From: Calonectria ilicicola
Taxonomy: Eukaryota > Ascomycota > Sordariomycetes > Hypocreales > Nectriaceae
DNA: 64,000 bases
Assembly: GCA_020809705.1 (NCBI GenBank)
Contig: CP085826.1
Coordinates: forward strand, 2,914,001 to 2,978,000
Direction of reading: 5' to 3'
Shown here: positions 1 through 11,563 of the stretch, in pieces
Layout of the letters: each line of letters begins with the position of its first letter
Numbering within the stretch: the first letter of the stretch is position 1
Notes under the pieces: model-generated
The model's input: only the letters and a program-made list of their open reading frames with translations
Told to the model about the DNA's origin: nothing
The model's database searches: none
Position numbers and translations under genes: made by a program

Positions 1-343
1 CACATTTTTTCTACAGCCAGGGAAAAGCTTTCAAGCGCTTGAATAATAATGACTTGCTATTATCATGGAAATAGATATGCTACCGGAGATGCAAAGACAA
101 CCCTAGATTCTGTCCTTATCGCTATATGAGTGGCCGCCGGGGGCCATGCTAATTCATCACCAACGTTCCCTGTTTATCATTTGTGTTGCGAGTATAAATC
201 TCACACGACATGTCCAAAGAAAAGTGAAAATTCTAGTGCCTCTATTATCGCCCATTGGTGGAGTTTTTTTTTTTAACCTTTTTCATGCCGTTTATAGGAT
301 TTTTTTTCTTCTTGTTATTTAAAAAATCTTTTTGTTTTGTAAT
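1..343. other. 3' flank of the cystathionine gamma-lyase gene, no gene seen
   Basis: No open reading frame of note lies here. The DNA holds T-tracts around 266-325, which on the minus strand read as A-rich sequence just past the stop codon of the gene at 344-1612. This suits its 3' UTR and polyadenylation region. Confidence 0.5.
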
Positions 344-1612
344 TTATTGACCGTTGACGCCATTGGTGTGGCCGTTGACACCGTTCTTGGATGCTGCCAC
401 AGCCTTCTCAAGGGCCTGCATGACGTCGTTCTTGAGGTCTGCGGCGTCCTCGACACCGCAGCTGATGCGGACAAGGTCGTCAAAGACACCAACAGCCTCT
501 CGCTGGTCCTTGGGGATGCCGGCGTGGGTCATGCTGCTGGGCACCTCGACGAGGGACTCGACACCTCCCAGACTCTCGGCGAGGGTGAAGATCTTGGTGT
601 ACTGGCAGAAGCGCTCGGCAGCGGCGTGGCCGCCCTTGATGCGGAAGGAGAGCATGCCGCCGCCCATGCCGTCGCGGTGCTGCTTCTTGGCGACGCTGCG
701 CTGGGGGTGCGACTCAAGGCCGGGGTAGTTGACAGCGATTACCAGTGGAGAGGCCTCTAGGGCATTGGCAATGGCGGTGGCGTTGGTGCTCGCCTCGCGG
801 GCACGCAGGTGAAGCGTCTTCAGGCCTCGGTGGGCCAGCCACGAGTCAAAAGCCGAGGGCACAGCGCCAATGGCGTTCTGGAGGAAGCCCAGGCGCTCCT
901 TGAGCTCGTCGCTGTTGAAGGCGGCGACGCCCATGACGACATCGCTGTGGCCATTGATGTACTTGGTGACGCTGTGGACGACAATGTCGGCGCCGAGGTC
1001 AAGCGGGTTCTGGACGTAGGGGGACAGGAAGGTGTTGTCGACGACGACGAGGACGCCGCGCTTGTGGGCCTCGGAGACGACGGCGCGGATGTCGACCAGG
1101 CGCAGGGTCGGGTTGCTGGGGCTCTCGATCCAGATCAGGCGGGTCTGGTCGGTGATGTGCTCGGTGATGTCGACCTCGATCTCGGGGGTGAAGGTCACCT
1201 TGATGCTGTGGGCCTTTGCGACCTGGGTGAAGTAGCGGTGGGTGCCGCCGTAGACGTCGGACACGGAGATGACATGGCTGCCGGCGGCCAAGCTCTGGAG
1301 GATGTTTGCGGTGGTGGCGCTGCCGGACGAGAAGGCGAGGGCGTACTTTGCGTGCTCGAGGGCGGCCACGGCGGCCTCGAAGTTGGTGCGGTTAGGGTTG
1401 GAGGATCGCGAGTACTCGTACTCGCCAACGGGCTTGCCCACGGCCGTCTGGGCGAAGGTGGTGGAGAGCGAGATGGGCTCGATGACGGCGCCGGTGGTGG
1501 GGTCATGCGGGGATCCGGCGTGGACGGCGAGGGTGCCGAACGAGTGGACGGGGGACGGGGGGCGAGGCGGGGTGGACACGGGGTCCGAGTTGAGGACAGG
1601 GAGGGCCGACAT
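344..1612 (-). CDS. CYS3: Cystathionine gamma-lyase (PLP-dependent transsulfuration enzyme)
   Basis: A 422-residue, intronless protein of the Cys/Met metabolism PLP family. The family member with this N-terminal pattern splits cystathionine into cysteine, 2-oxobutyrate and ammonia in the cytosol, the last step from methionine to cysteine. Visible marks are the N-terminal STTFAQ and EYSRSSNPNR segments (residues 50-76), SSGSATT (95-101) near the cofactor phosphate, VDNTFLSPY (191-199), and SVTKYINGHSD with the Schiff-base lysine at K217. Length fits the family (about 390-430). The C-terminus ends in a short Asn-Gly-rich tail. The start ATG at 1612 follows a purine/pyrimidine-rich leader with no competing upstream in-frame start. 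Cystathionine gamma-synthase or beta-lyase are related alternatives, but the short N-terminus and the EYSRSSNP pattern favour the gamma-lyase. Long ORFs on the opposite strand are GC-rich shadows. Confidence 0.9.
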   Translation of the reverse strand: MSALPVLNSDPVSTPPRPPSPVHSFGTLAVHAGSPHDPTTGAVIEPISLSTTFAQTAVGKPVGEYEYSRSSNPNRTNFEAAVAALEHAKYALAFSSGSATTANILQSLAAGSHVISVSDVYGGTHRYFTQVAKAHSIKVTFTPEIEVDITEHITDQTRLIWIESPSNPTLRLVDIRAVVSEAHKRGVLVVVDNTFLSPYVQNPLDLGADIVVHSVTKYINGHSDVVMGVAAFNSDELKERLGFLQNAIGAVPSAFDSWLAHRGLKTLHLRAREASTNATAIANALEASPLVIAVNYPGLESHPQRSVAKKQHRDGMGGGMLSFRIKGGHAAAERFCQYTKIFTLAESLGGVESLVEVPSSMTHAGIPKDQREAVGVFDDLVRISCGVEDAADLKNDVMQALEKAVAASKNGVNGHTNGVNGQ

Positions 1613-4600
1613 TGTGTCTTTTCTGTTGGAGGAGGAGGAGCAGGAGGACTATAGCGAGGAGGACGGAGGGCAATTGAGCGAGGAGAGGGACACCGGCAAC
1701 GGGGTTTTTCTTTTGTTTGTTCTTGTTACGTCAAAGGACGAGAGGAGGAGGTGGAGGGGGACGGCGAGTCCCTTTTGTAGCTCGGGGACCGGGACCTGAT
1801 CTTTTTATGTAAACTAGGGATGCAGTCCCTGTGGCACCGGGTCACACTTGGTGCCGGTTTAGTTTCCCCCAGGTTCACGGCTCGGCTTTGGGCGTCGTGG
1901 GGACGTTTCGGGTATATCCTTTGCGCGATCCAAGGGCGAGATGATGACTTGAGCGACGAGGTCAAGGGAGAGCAGAGCGAGCGACAATGGGCTTTTTCGG
2001 TTCCGGGTTTTATAAGACCGCTTTGAGGTATGCAAAGTTGTCGCAGCTGACGGATGGACGCAAACTTAGACAATCACGTCAGAAGATGGCTTATAAATAC
2101 AATCAGGATAGGCTGAGAAAAGTCTCGGATATGGCCAAGGGAAAAATTTTAAAATGAAAAAAATTTCTCCTGTGCGTGGGTTCCCCCAAGACTTGCAGAG
2201 GATGGATGGGCGGGAGGCTTGGTGAGGGGGGGCGTTGGGGAAGTGAAGCTTGGGGCGTGCGGCTTGAGGTTTCTACTGTGTATGGATGGTGATGTACGGG
2301 AATATGCACGATACGACCAAACTTTTTATATGGATACGGGGCCCTGAGTGGATGGCTCGATGATTCCATGTGTAGCCCGTAAACCGAGCAGACCAAGCCT
2401 GAATCAGATATCCATTTGTAAGGCGGCGGCCCGCCCCTCCTCGATTGCAAATCCAGCAAGGTACACGTACACCCATCGCGGGGGCATTGTCACATACTGG
2501 AGACGAAAAAAGAATAAGAGCAAGAAAAAAAAACCTTAGGACGTTGTACTATTGCACAATTGCGGGATGGCGCAACCAGAAGCTTCGGCAGGATGACGCT
2601 GGGGCGGGTCGTCTAAGACGGAGGAAATGTGTGCCGCCAACGCGGTGCCGCCCAATCGTCTCAATGAAGCAGCTCGGAGGGAGTCTTGGAGGAATCTTTG
2701 TCATTGGGAGCCACGTGAGGTCAGAGAGCGGCAGGAGTGTTGCGGTGTGCGGCGTTTTGACGTTTTGGTTGACAAATGCCAATACTGCTTACCCTATCTC
2801 GGGGCGTGCGAGACTGTGCGCGTCCGCCTCTTTCCAATTCTACTACTACACATGTATCCTTTGTACTGTAGCAACAGTAGTTGGAGTAGCTAAGGAGCGG
2901 AATCTGCGCCAATCTCGCAGCGGACTAAGAGCGGAGGTTGGCGGGCAGCAGCGGCTCTCGCGTGGTGGGATGGAGGGGAGGAGGAGGAGGGGGCGTGTGG
3001 CACCGTAGAGCCGATGGGCCAAGGATACCGTGCTTTTTTTTTTTCGAGTGTGGAATTCAATGGGTATACCGATTAGTCAACTCGGGACATGTACCTATGG
3101 AAACATGGAGCTAAACCGAAAACCGAGCAGCGAAAGCCGAGATCCGGGACTGCAAGTACTGTATTTCAATGGGGCACAAATGGGGAATGCGTGGTTATAC
3201 TGGTATAAATGTATATGTAAGTGGACGGCGTGTGGAGGAGCAGCAATGGGGGGAATGCCGGCCGGGCGTGGAGCGAAATGTGTGAAGACAAGAAACTAGC
3301 GAGCCGTGTTGTTCCGCCTTGGGGAAGGATGATAGGCGGAAGCGAAGCGTGCTGTTCGGTGAGGACGAGAAAGGAAAAAGAGGGGGAGAGATGCAGCAAC
3401 TAGAGGTGATAGAGATGCCATGGGATAGTCAATGCTCATCTTTAATAGGTTGCATCGGCTGTGACAGTGCGGCATGGCATCCAGCGTGTAGCAAGTCGAT
3501 AAGCCACAGCTGAATGTTGAGCGGTGATGGGGGACGAGGGATTGAGGGATGGGGGGAGGGGGAGGGAGGGGTGGCATGACGTATAGGTACGGCAATAAGA
3601 GATGGTTTTGTAATTGCCCATTGTGCAGGTTGTGGCAGAGTACGTATCTAATTTTGTTGGTGACCAGTGACCAGTATTGCAAGAAATGGTGGTGTGCGGG
3701 TGCGAGGCTAACCCGTCTCCGTGACAATGCAAAGGCGTCATTGTCATGATGGCGGCGCCGTGGCAGATGAGCGGCCGAGATTGCAGCAATGGGCTAGCGG
3801 ATGGACAAACATCGGTCCCCCAATCCAAATACCCGATTGTATCGGGGTTTGTCCCAAAGTGGAAGCCTCGGGTGCCTTGCAGGTGTGATTACGGACTGGT
3901 GGTTGCTGTCGTCAGCAGTAAAAAAAACGTCGTTGAACGAGTCACTGCTTTGTTTTTGTCATGCCCTTTTTTTTTTGCCTTCATCACACTTGTATCGCAG
4001 TACAGGTACAGTGCAGACAGGTTTCGGGCGCTGGGGCGATGTGACGTTGATGAGAGCACCCAAGGGCAGAGGCACAGCCAAAGTCAATGGGCGAGTTAGT
4101 GGACGGGCACGCGGGCGGGAAGTGCACAGAGGAGTTAGCAGATGGGTGATTGAAGGCCCCTGGACCTGGCACCATGTGGAATCCCACCTTTGTTTTGTGT
4201 ATTTTTTTGCCTTCAACCTCTGCCAACCTTGTTTGGAAACGGTTTTCTAGAATTGGCCCAGATCCAGCACGACCAGGGGGGCGCGGCAATACCAGACAAG
4301 AAATGCATCGACCGTCTGGTTTTATTTTTTCGGGGCCGGTTCCTCGGATGAGCAGCCCACTGCAATGGGAAACGCGGGCGGCAGCCAGCACACCCAAGCG
4401 ATGGTAGAGGGAGCAGGACCCTGGGGCCACAGCAGCATGGGACAGCAAGGGACAGCGAGGGACAGCATGGGACAGCATGGGGGATGCAAAGGCTCTGTCA
4501 GGCCAATCCCTTCACCGTCTCATCTCAAATCTCCCCATTGTTCGGCCATCTCCAGCGGCTCAGATCAATGGACATGATACGACTTCGGACACATACCACC

Positions 4601-5882
4601 CGGTAATTCTCCACGCGGCGCCGCTCCGGCCAGCAGAGCCTCGGAAGGGGAGCCCCATCATGCCTGGACCCTTTGCCCCGTCTCAGATCATGGCCTGCCC
4701 AATCACGAGGGGTTCATTGCTTTCGGGGGGGTGGTGCCGTAGATGCTTTTTGTTTTTTTGGCCCAGGGTTGAGACGGAGGGACCCTTGGTCCATGGATCG
4801 ATGGGGTCGGGCAAATGTTGTTGCTCTTTGTTTGGTTCGGCGGCTGTGATAATCCCGTCTCCGGGCTGTGCAGTGCTACTTTGTGAGAGGTAGCCAAGTA
4901 CGGATACTACGCATCGCATACTAACTAGTTATGTGCGACCTGTATGAATGACAACGGGGCGCACCAGATGAGTGGTGGTGGACGGGACGGGCTTTTTTTT
5001 TTTTTTTTTGTTCTTCAAACGGCGCCGACTCGAAACGTGTGTGGGGGGGGATCAGCCCGTTAAACTCTAGCAGCGACACGCATGTTTTCCTTTCTTTTTC
5101 TTCGTCGACTGCGCTTCTCAGTCCATGCCATGCCATCCTCCCCGTAACGTAACTTGCCCAACAACTCAACCCGCATTATGGCCTCACGTCATTGAGCCTG
5201 GCAAGACACTTGCATTCGGGCCACCACGTGTTTTGAGCAGACGAGACAAGGCCTGCCGGCACAGATCCACATCCCATCACATCCACTTCCGCCGCCAAAA
5301 AGTGCTCCCCGGGCCCTGAAAATCAACGCCGTCACCGACTCGGCGGCAGTCGACGCCATCCCTGTTGTGGCAGTGCCCTCCTAGCTGCTCTTCTCTGGCG
5401 ACAGAAGGGCCCTGCTCGCCCTGCCCGCCCAGGCCAGCACCCAGGCCAGCAGCAGGCCCGGCAGCAAGCAGCCCACTTGACAGCAGCAGGCTGCCAAATA
5501 TCAGTTCTCTGAGTACCCTCGACGCCCCGCTATCCGTCCCTATCGCTGTACGGGGCACCTCCAACAACCACAACCGCACGCACACCCTCTTTTCTCTCCT
5601 CCCCCCCCCGGCCAGTTGCTGTGTTCAACCACCGCTCCTCGTCCCCTCCCTAGATGCGCCATGAGACTTGCCCTCTGATAATTCAACCTCAATTGCACGC
5701 CTCGAGCCATCTTCGCCTCTGCTCCCGCTCCGACGAGGCCCCCACGCCTCCGCGGCCATGCTGCGTTTGCGCTTCCCAACCTGGGTCCTCTCAGTGAATT
5801 CCCCGAGAGCTAGTTGACGATACGTGAAGTCACCTCCAACTTAAGCCTCTCCTTTGCCTTTGCCTTTGTCCAGAAAAACAAC
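1613..5882. other. 4.3-kb intergenic region with no convincing gene
   Basis: This stretch separates the divergent cystathionine gamma-lyase gene and Zn2Cys6 regulator. All ORFs in it are short, have low-complexity translations and match nothing I recognise. The left end is the leader and promoter of the lyase gene. The right end, about 5100-5882, is C-rich and T-rich like a fungal 5' leader for the regulator. In between are a four-copy 10-bp tandem repeat, a T17 tract at about 4993-5009 and several G-runs. A long regulatory region or non-coding transcripts are possible but cannot be shown from sequence alone. Confidence 0.5.
4441..4480. repeat. Tandem repeat, 4 x 10 bp
   Basis: Four adjacent units read gacagcaagg, gacagcgagg, gacagcatgg and gacagcatgg. 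They differ only at two internal positions. It is a minisatellite in non-coding DNA. Confidence 0.85.
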
Positions 5883-7509
5883 ATGCCGCCAAGACGCTCC
5901 CACAAGAAGTCCCGCGCCGGGTGCCGCAGGTGCAAGAACCGGAAAATCAAGGTATGCCATCTCCGCCTAGGAACCGTTGCCATGGCCTGCCGAAGCTTCC
6001 GCAGGCCTGCGTACCTCGAAATATTTGATATCGCGCGAGCGCACTTGCACCCGCACTCGTATGTGCCTGTCGACGCCGGCTAACCTGTTTCTGCTTTTGC
6101 TGGTGTAGTGTGATGAAGTCCACCCGCGGTGTGGCAACTGCGCCAAACATGGCGTGCTCTGCGATTTCGGTAACCCAGATGTCCTCGACGAACTTGTCGC
6201 CTCAACCACCAGCTCTGAAAGCGCTGGGGCACCGACCCCAAAACCTACTACACCACCGTTGCAGATACCAAAAACCCCATCGATACGAACCTCATACCTC
6301 TCGGGTGCCTCCAAGACAACGGCACCAATATATGCTCAACCCTCGTTGCCCGTGACAACGTCTCTCTCCGGCCAGGTCGACAGGATGATGGAACTGCGAC
6401 TGATGCATCAATACACCACCGTTACTGCAAAAACTCTCTTAACAAACTCACCCGCTACCGAAGACATATGGCAACGCGCCGTGCCGCAAATGGCCTTTGC
6501 GAAACCTTACCTCATGGACGCCATTCTATCCGTTGCTGCGTTCCACCTCAGATCGCTTACTCCAGATGACAAGGCTCTTGTCCGCGCGTCACATGCTTAC
6601 TCTGCATCTACCCTGGCTGCTTATTGCGCCTCACTTAATAACGGAATTACTCCTGAAAACGCCGAGGCCCTGTTCCTGACGGCTGCCCTGATCGCCTTCC
6701 AGGCCATCGCTTCCCGCATTTTTATCAAGGACGACGCCGATGCCGATCCAAACGACCCCACGAGCCGGTACGCCCTCCCATTATCATGGTTCCATTCCTT
6801 TCAAGGCGTCAAGACCGTCGTTGCAGCCTCGTGGCTGTGGATCCGAAACAGCACGGCGGTCAAGGCCGTCATTGAATCACAACCTAGTTTCCAGCTCGAC
6901 TTGAACCCACGATCTGACCATTCCTTTTTCGGACACCTCCTCGAAGGCCTGGAGGAGGAACTTGTTAACGAAGATCACCGTTTGGTCAACACTACCGCCC
7001 AGGCTTACTCGCATGCCGTTTGCGTCATTAACTGGGCACATAAGAAACGTTACCCGGCCGCTACGCTTGCTTTCCTGGCTACTGTCTCAAGACGCTTTGT
7101 TGAGCTTGTTGAGGCAAAACGACCTCGAGCCCTTGCAATTCTTGCATGTTTCTTTGCTCTACTAAAGCGAATGGATACATGGTGGCTCCAAGACGTGTCT
7201 CGTCGTGAGGTGATGGGTTTGGTTGGCATGTTTGAGCCGGGATCTAAATGGTGGAGACATCTCGAGTGGCCAGTCCGCATTGCCCTATGGGACGGTGACG
7301 CGATACCCCAGGATGTCTGGGGTACGGATTGGGATACGGAGCCTCCTCAGCAGGAGGGTTCGGTCCAATCCATGCTGCACCATATCGAGATGATGGCCGA
7401 CATGCTGAACCAATCATCTGTAATCCCTCCTATGCCACCGATGGCAGCACCATCTACTCCGGCTCCCACTGCACCAGAAGATTATCTGGAGGCAGTCTCG
7501 CCAGATTGA
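5883..7509 (+). CDS. Zn2Cys6 transcription factor, Upc2-like family
   Basis: Two exons, 5883-5951 and 6109-7509, give 489 residues. The intron has a GTATGC donor, a CTAAC branch site near 6080 and a GTGTAG acceptor, and it splits the zinc cluster between KIK and CDE. The spliced N-terminus has Cys14, 17, 24, 31, 34 and 41, a complete C6 binuclear cluster preceded by a basic RRSHKKSR segment, which is the layout of the Upc2/sterol-uptake-regulator type. The rest (about 105-440) resembles the C-terminal regulatory domain of that family: a VDRMMELRLMHQY segment, then WQRAVPQMAF and YLMDAILSVAAFHLR. It should act in the nucleus. The target pathway cannot be told from sequence; a link to sterols is not shown. 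The second exon alone starts without an ATG, so the two-exon model is needed. Confidence 0.87.
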
Positions 7510-9120
7510 TCAGCTCTTAGATTATTGCTGACCCTCATCACGGGTTAGCACACTTGAAACTATTCGAGTACCCTCTAGACGTTGCCTCTGCCTGTGTCAT
7601 ACATACTTACATACGTTTGCTTTATATCTAGCAATCACCCTCACGACATGAGTCTCTTAATCACTCGGGCGAGGTTACATAATGAACATGCTACGATCGT
7701 ATATGGAAATTTGGAAGCTAAACAACAAATACACATTTAAATTGGGAAGTGTCACGGAGGAGCTAATGAGATATTTTTTGAAGCAATATGCCACTGTAAT
7801 GCGTCACTTGGGCACTAGAGACCGAGCATTTCGGATTCCACATACTGTACCAATGGGACTTACTTGAGGTTACCTAGGCGTATCCGGCGCTGGACGGGCA
7901 CATGGGAATAGCCTAGGAGGGCAGCATTTGCTCCACGAAGTGGGAGATGGCGTTTCATTAGAGATCTATTTGCCTGTTTAAGATGATGCGATGGGAATAC
8001 ACCAATCGAAGGGCCTCAGAATACGGTATGAGGTTTTGGCGAGTTAAAGCGGACGGGACCGCCGGGCTGAAACCGAAGACCGGTGGTCCCAAAGTCCTGC
8101 AGCAAATGAAAGAGCTCGGATGTAAGTCCGAGCCCTGAATCTGTATATTAACTTGATCGTGGCGTGGAATGGACATGATTGAGATGCCGTGTCCGAACCC
8201 GGAGATTGTAAGATGTCTCACGCGACAGGGACGTCAAGGCTCCAGCATGTCATTGTATTGTAAGACGAATCCATCCCGCTAACGATACAAGGAAACTCTC
8301 GTTTAGAAGTAACCAATTCTTAAAATTAATTTAAATCTTGGCGTTCTTTTGTCGAACCATGGACTTGTATATTGTCGTCTTCCTTGACGGTTTATCCCGC
8401 TCTATGGGCTTTGTCCTTTACTATTGCAACTAGTCAGTTGATGCGAGGAGAGGGGCCCTGTGGCTCTTCTGTCAATTCCAAGCAGGTTTGAAGATTACGG
8501 ATGAAAAGAAACTATATAGACTATAAGTATGTAATAGTTCTATGCATCAAGACTTTGCTAAAAATTCGACATTTGGTTACATTGAAACTGGCAAATGTCG
8601 GGTGCTGAACTTGTGTATTATTTTCTGTGAGGCTCTGTATCCTTGCCCAACACTTGCTCAATTGGCGCTTTGATACCCAATCCAAGCCTCGAATGACCAA
8701 TACAATCCCATAGTTTGCCATGGCTTGCATATGGGTTGCACCTAGCGCTTATTCTGTCTCTATTAGAAGAGGTCATTCGGTGCCGATTGATGCAAATATT
8801 ATCACGAGAAAACGTGGGGGATTCTGTATGGTTCGGTGATATTTTATTCATCGTCCAATTTTCCAATTGCTACCTGAAAGATGCCCAAAACATACATTGA
8901 GACTAGAGTATAATACATGACCAAGTTAAAAATCAGTTGACGTGCCCTTTATCTAAATTATAGTAGATCCCTTTCTCGAAGTTCTGAACAGTAGTTTATC
9001 ACCTCGCATCGCCTATTTCATCAATATATATATATATATACATATTCATCTCTTTCTTTTTATTAATTTTTAATAGCCCGGAAAGCTAAATATAAGCTTT
9101 CTCCCATACCCTCCAGAAAG
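7510..9120. other. Intergenic region, no gene seen
   Basis: AT content rises through this stretch compared with the left flank. ORFs are short and unrecognised. An (AT)n run at about 9023-9041 lies some 80 bp before the start of the next gene and may serve as its TATA-like promoter element. Nothing else stands out. Confidence 0.5.
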
Positions 9121-10461
9121 ATGAATATGACACTCACAGTACCTGAGGGATCTACAAATCATGGCAACCCCGGGCTACTCTGCACTCCACCCCAGTGGTA
9201 TGATTATATCACTTTCTACTTTGCCAACTACCTCGCACACGCTGCAACTGTTATAGCTTCACCAGGTCAAGGGTGGCTTGAGACGGTCCAGGATGTTTTG
9301 AACGGATTGTTACTACCGACATCCGGAATTATGAAAGCAATGACTGTTATTTTACGACACCCGATAACTACTAAAGACCCTTTGAAGCGTGCTGCATTGG
9401 CTGGTGCTCTATGTATGCTTGCAAAACGAGACCAGCACGACGTCGAGGCTCAGATTCGAACCGAGCGAGCAACACACGAATCTCTGCAGTGGCAACAACC
9501 AGATGATCAAGCTGGTAAACCCACATCGGCTTCTTTCACTCCAAAAACCTCGAGAATGATTTCCAGTGTCTCTCCAATCCTCACGAACCTCTATTCTGAA
9601 ATTGCTGAGCAAACATCCGATCCAACTCCACCCAATTGGTGGGAAAATGATGCCAGTAACTTAATCGTTACGGAGGGAACCAAAATATATGGACAATATC
9701 AATTTCCGGAAAAAAAATATTGCCTTGTCATTGTTCCACCATATGTTCCCCTGAACTACAATGACATAGTCCCAAAACATGGCCCTAGCGAAGATGAATT
9801 AGCGGCCTCTCGCAATTTTCTGAAATTGCTAATTAGTTTTATTCAAGCTATTTGGGCCATAATAACACTCTATCGATCACGAGGTGATCAAATCGATCAG
9901 TACGGCTACGCTGCCTTCGGTTTGACCGTCGCACCGTACGCCCTCATGTCTATCATTAACATTATTGCAAATTTTTCAACTCCGGAGTACCCGAATTTGT
10001 TCTTGATCAGAACCCCAATAATGGACCAAGCTGAGGAAGACGAGCAAGACGGAGTATATTTCAACCAGGAAATTCGTATTCCCACCTCTAAACTCCAAGA
10101 ATACAATACCGCTTCACCAAAATTATACAGTCAGCGGCTACACAGTTACTTCATTTCTATGAGGATCGGGATGTTCATCGGGAGTATGTCTATCGTGGTT
10201 GTCGGTGCTCTCTCTCAGTTTAAAACTGGGAATAGCACGTCTATAGAACGGGGGTTCACAATGTCCTGGCTTATTGTTGGGATAGTTTATGGGGTATTTA
10301 TAAGCATGGCGAAGCTTTTGCACCCGATTTTGCACAGACGCCTTGAACTTTCAGTATTTATAGTTTCAACATTAATTGTTATTGGTCCATGTGCGATTGG
10401 AGGTATGGTTATTGTTGGTAAAATGATTCATGATTTTGGTGTTTGTACTTTACTTAGTTAG
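9121..10461 (+). CDS. Unrecognised fungal multi-pass membrane protein
   Basis: An intronless 446-residue ORF starting with MNMTLTVPEG. I do not recognise a named family. Hydrophobic segments are seen at about 233-255, 264-287, 350-375, 383-406 and 412-440, suggesting five membrane spans after a soluble N-terminal third. Between spans two and three is an acidic loop (MDQAEEDEQDG near 302-312). The segment YRSRGDQIDQYGYAAFGLT just before span two reads like a conserved motif. Codon use is AT-richer than that of the housekeeping genes in the window. It converges on the NLR gene, with a relic repeat patch between them. A transport or signalling role would be guesswork. Confidence 0.7.
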   Translation: MNMTLTVPEGSTNHGNPGLLCTPPQWYDYITFYFANYLAHAATVIASPGQGWLETVQDVLNGLLLPTSGIMKAMTVILRHPITTKDPLKRAALAGALCMLAKRDQHDVEAQIRTERATHESLQWQQPDDQAGKPTSASFTPKTSRMISSVSPILTNLYSEIAEQTSDPTPPNWWENDASNLIVTEGTKIYGQYQFPEKKYCLVIVPPYVPLNYNDIVPKHGPSEDELAASRNFLKLLISFIQAIWAIITLYRSRGDQIDQYGYAAFGLTVAPYALMSIINIIANFSTPEYPNLFLIRTPIMDQAEEDEQDGVYFNQEIRIPTSKLQEYNTASPKLYSQRLHSYFISMRIGMFIGSMSIVVVGALSQFKTGNSTSIERGFTMSWLIVGIVYGVFISMAKLLHPILHRRLELSVFIVSTLIVIGPCAIGGMVIVGKMIHDFGVCTLLS

Positions 10462-10810
10462 GAAAGAAGTATCTAGTACTAAATTATGCTTTTATTTTAA
10501 ATTTAAATAGATAATTTATATACTTTAGTTTTTTTTTTAATTGTTCCCCTTTAATTGTGCAACACGGGCTTCCTCACACTAAGGGAAGCCCACAGCGCCG
10601 TCGGCAAGGCCTATGACAATAGAGCCCTAGCCCTGTAGACCCAACAGGACACAGTAGCCCATTCATTCCCTTATTTAAGAAGAAGGAAAGGATAGAGAAA
10701 GGAAGGAAGGATCAAGCTTTAGTCTCGTATTCAATAGGAACCTACATTTACCCTGCCTAACTACCTCTATGTAACAGGTAGACCCTAGCCACTACACCAA
10801 AAGGATATGA

Positions 10811-11082
10811 GTTGTGATGTCAACACATCACAACTAGCTAAGGTATATATATCACACAGTTAGAGGGTTTCTAGCTATCATCCTGTATTGCCTTTAGGCT
10901 TCGGAGTTGGCACAAGGGCAATTGTACCAATCGATCTGAAAGTCTATCATGAGGCGTGCCCTTAGGTCCCGTGACCTTGTTGGGCTCTTCCTTTCCTCAG
11001 AGGAAGAAAATAACTACATGAAAGACATGAAAGACATGACACAGTTAGGACTGTGATACTCTATTAGTTTCGCCCTGTTACA
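10811..11082. mobile_element. Possible solo LTR, degraded
   Basis: A block of about 270 bp begins at 10813 with TGTGATGT inside a perfect 10-bp inverted repeat (10811-10834, loop caac) and ends at 11082 with CTGTTACA. TG...CA ends and this length suit a fungal LTR. I found no matching 4-6 bp target duplication and no second copy in the window, so the call is tentative. Confidence 0.3.
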
Positions 11083-11304
11083 AATTGTTTTAAATTGCTC
11101 TTTTTTAAGGTCCAAATAATTACTATTAACTTAGCTTACTTTTTTCTTTTGATCTTTAATTTAATGATGTATAAAATATATTATTTCTTTTTTTTTTGGT
11201 TTTTTATATTTATTATTTTAAATTATAAATTAATTATTAATTAATTATTTCTTAGTTAAGTCAACCTTTTTGTAAGGAAGTGCCTTATATACTGATGTGA
11301 GGTG

Positions 11305-11331
11305 CAATTCCCGCACAATGTGCGAGAATTG
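11305..11331. repeat. 12-bp inverted repeat with 3-nt loop
   Basis: CAATTCCCGCAC and GTGCGAGAATTG are complementary except for one C-A mismatch, separated by AAT. The mismatch is of the transition type that RIP makes. It lies in the AT-rich patch and could be a decayed terminal repeat or a transcript hairpin. Confidence 0.6.
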
Positions 11332-11563
11332 GTTGATCTTTTGGTCTATTGGATTAGATAACACACCTCTTATCTTCTTACACTTTTACTATCTTGGTAG
11401 CTTAAACCTCCTTAATAAGCCCTCTATTTGTTACATTAAAGACCAAAAAAAAAATACTAGAAATAGCAGTCTAACTATATTTCATAGACACTGCCCACCG
11501 GCTATGAGTATCTAACGCTATGCGACATGACAGTCACAACTCGTTCCAAACAGACATGACATA

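Larger units (their letters stand above)
10462..11563. other. AT-rich relic patch between two convergent genes
   Basis: No coding sequence. The centre (10560-11085) has ordinary base composition and structured repeats: a GGGCTTCC/GGAAGCCC inverted repeat at 10566-10591, the LTR candidate described separately, and direct repeats of catgaaaga near 11016-11040. The right part (11083-11290) is very rich in A and T, with TA-rich sequence of the kind left by repeat-induced point mutation. The patch looks like the remains of a mobile element that inserted downstream of both neighbours. Confidence 0.5.

Noticed and set aside
809..1654. 281-residue ORF on the plus strand opposite the cystathionine gamma-lyase gene
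   Set aside because: A Val/Gly/Asp-rich shadow of a GC-rich gene, with no domain.
3984..4478. 164-residue minus-strand ORF in the 4.3-kb spacer
   Set aside because: No recognisable domain, and it runs across repeat-rich non-coding sequence.
10462..11563. Intact transposon between the membrane protein and the NLR
   Set aside because: No transposase, integrase or reverse transcriptase frame is left, only relic structure.
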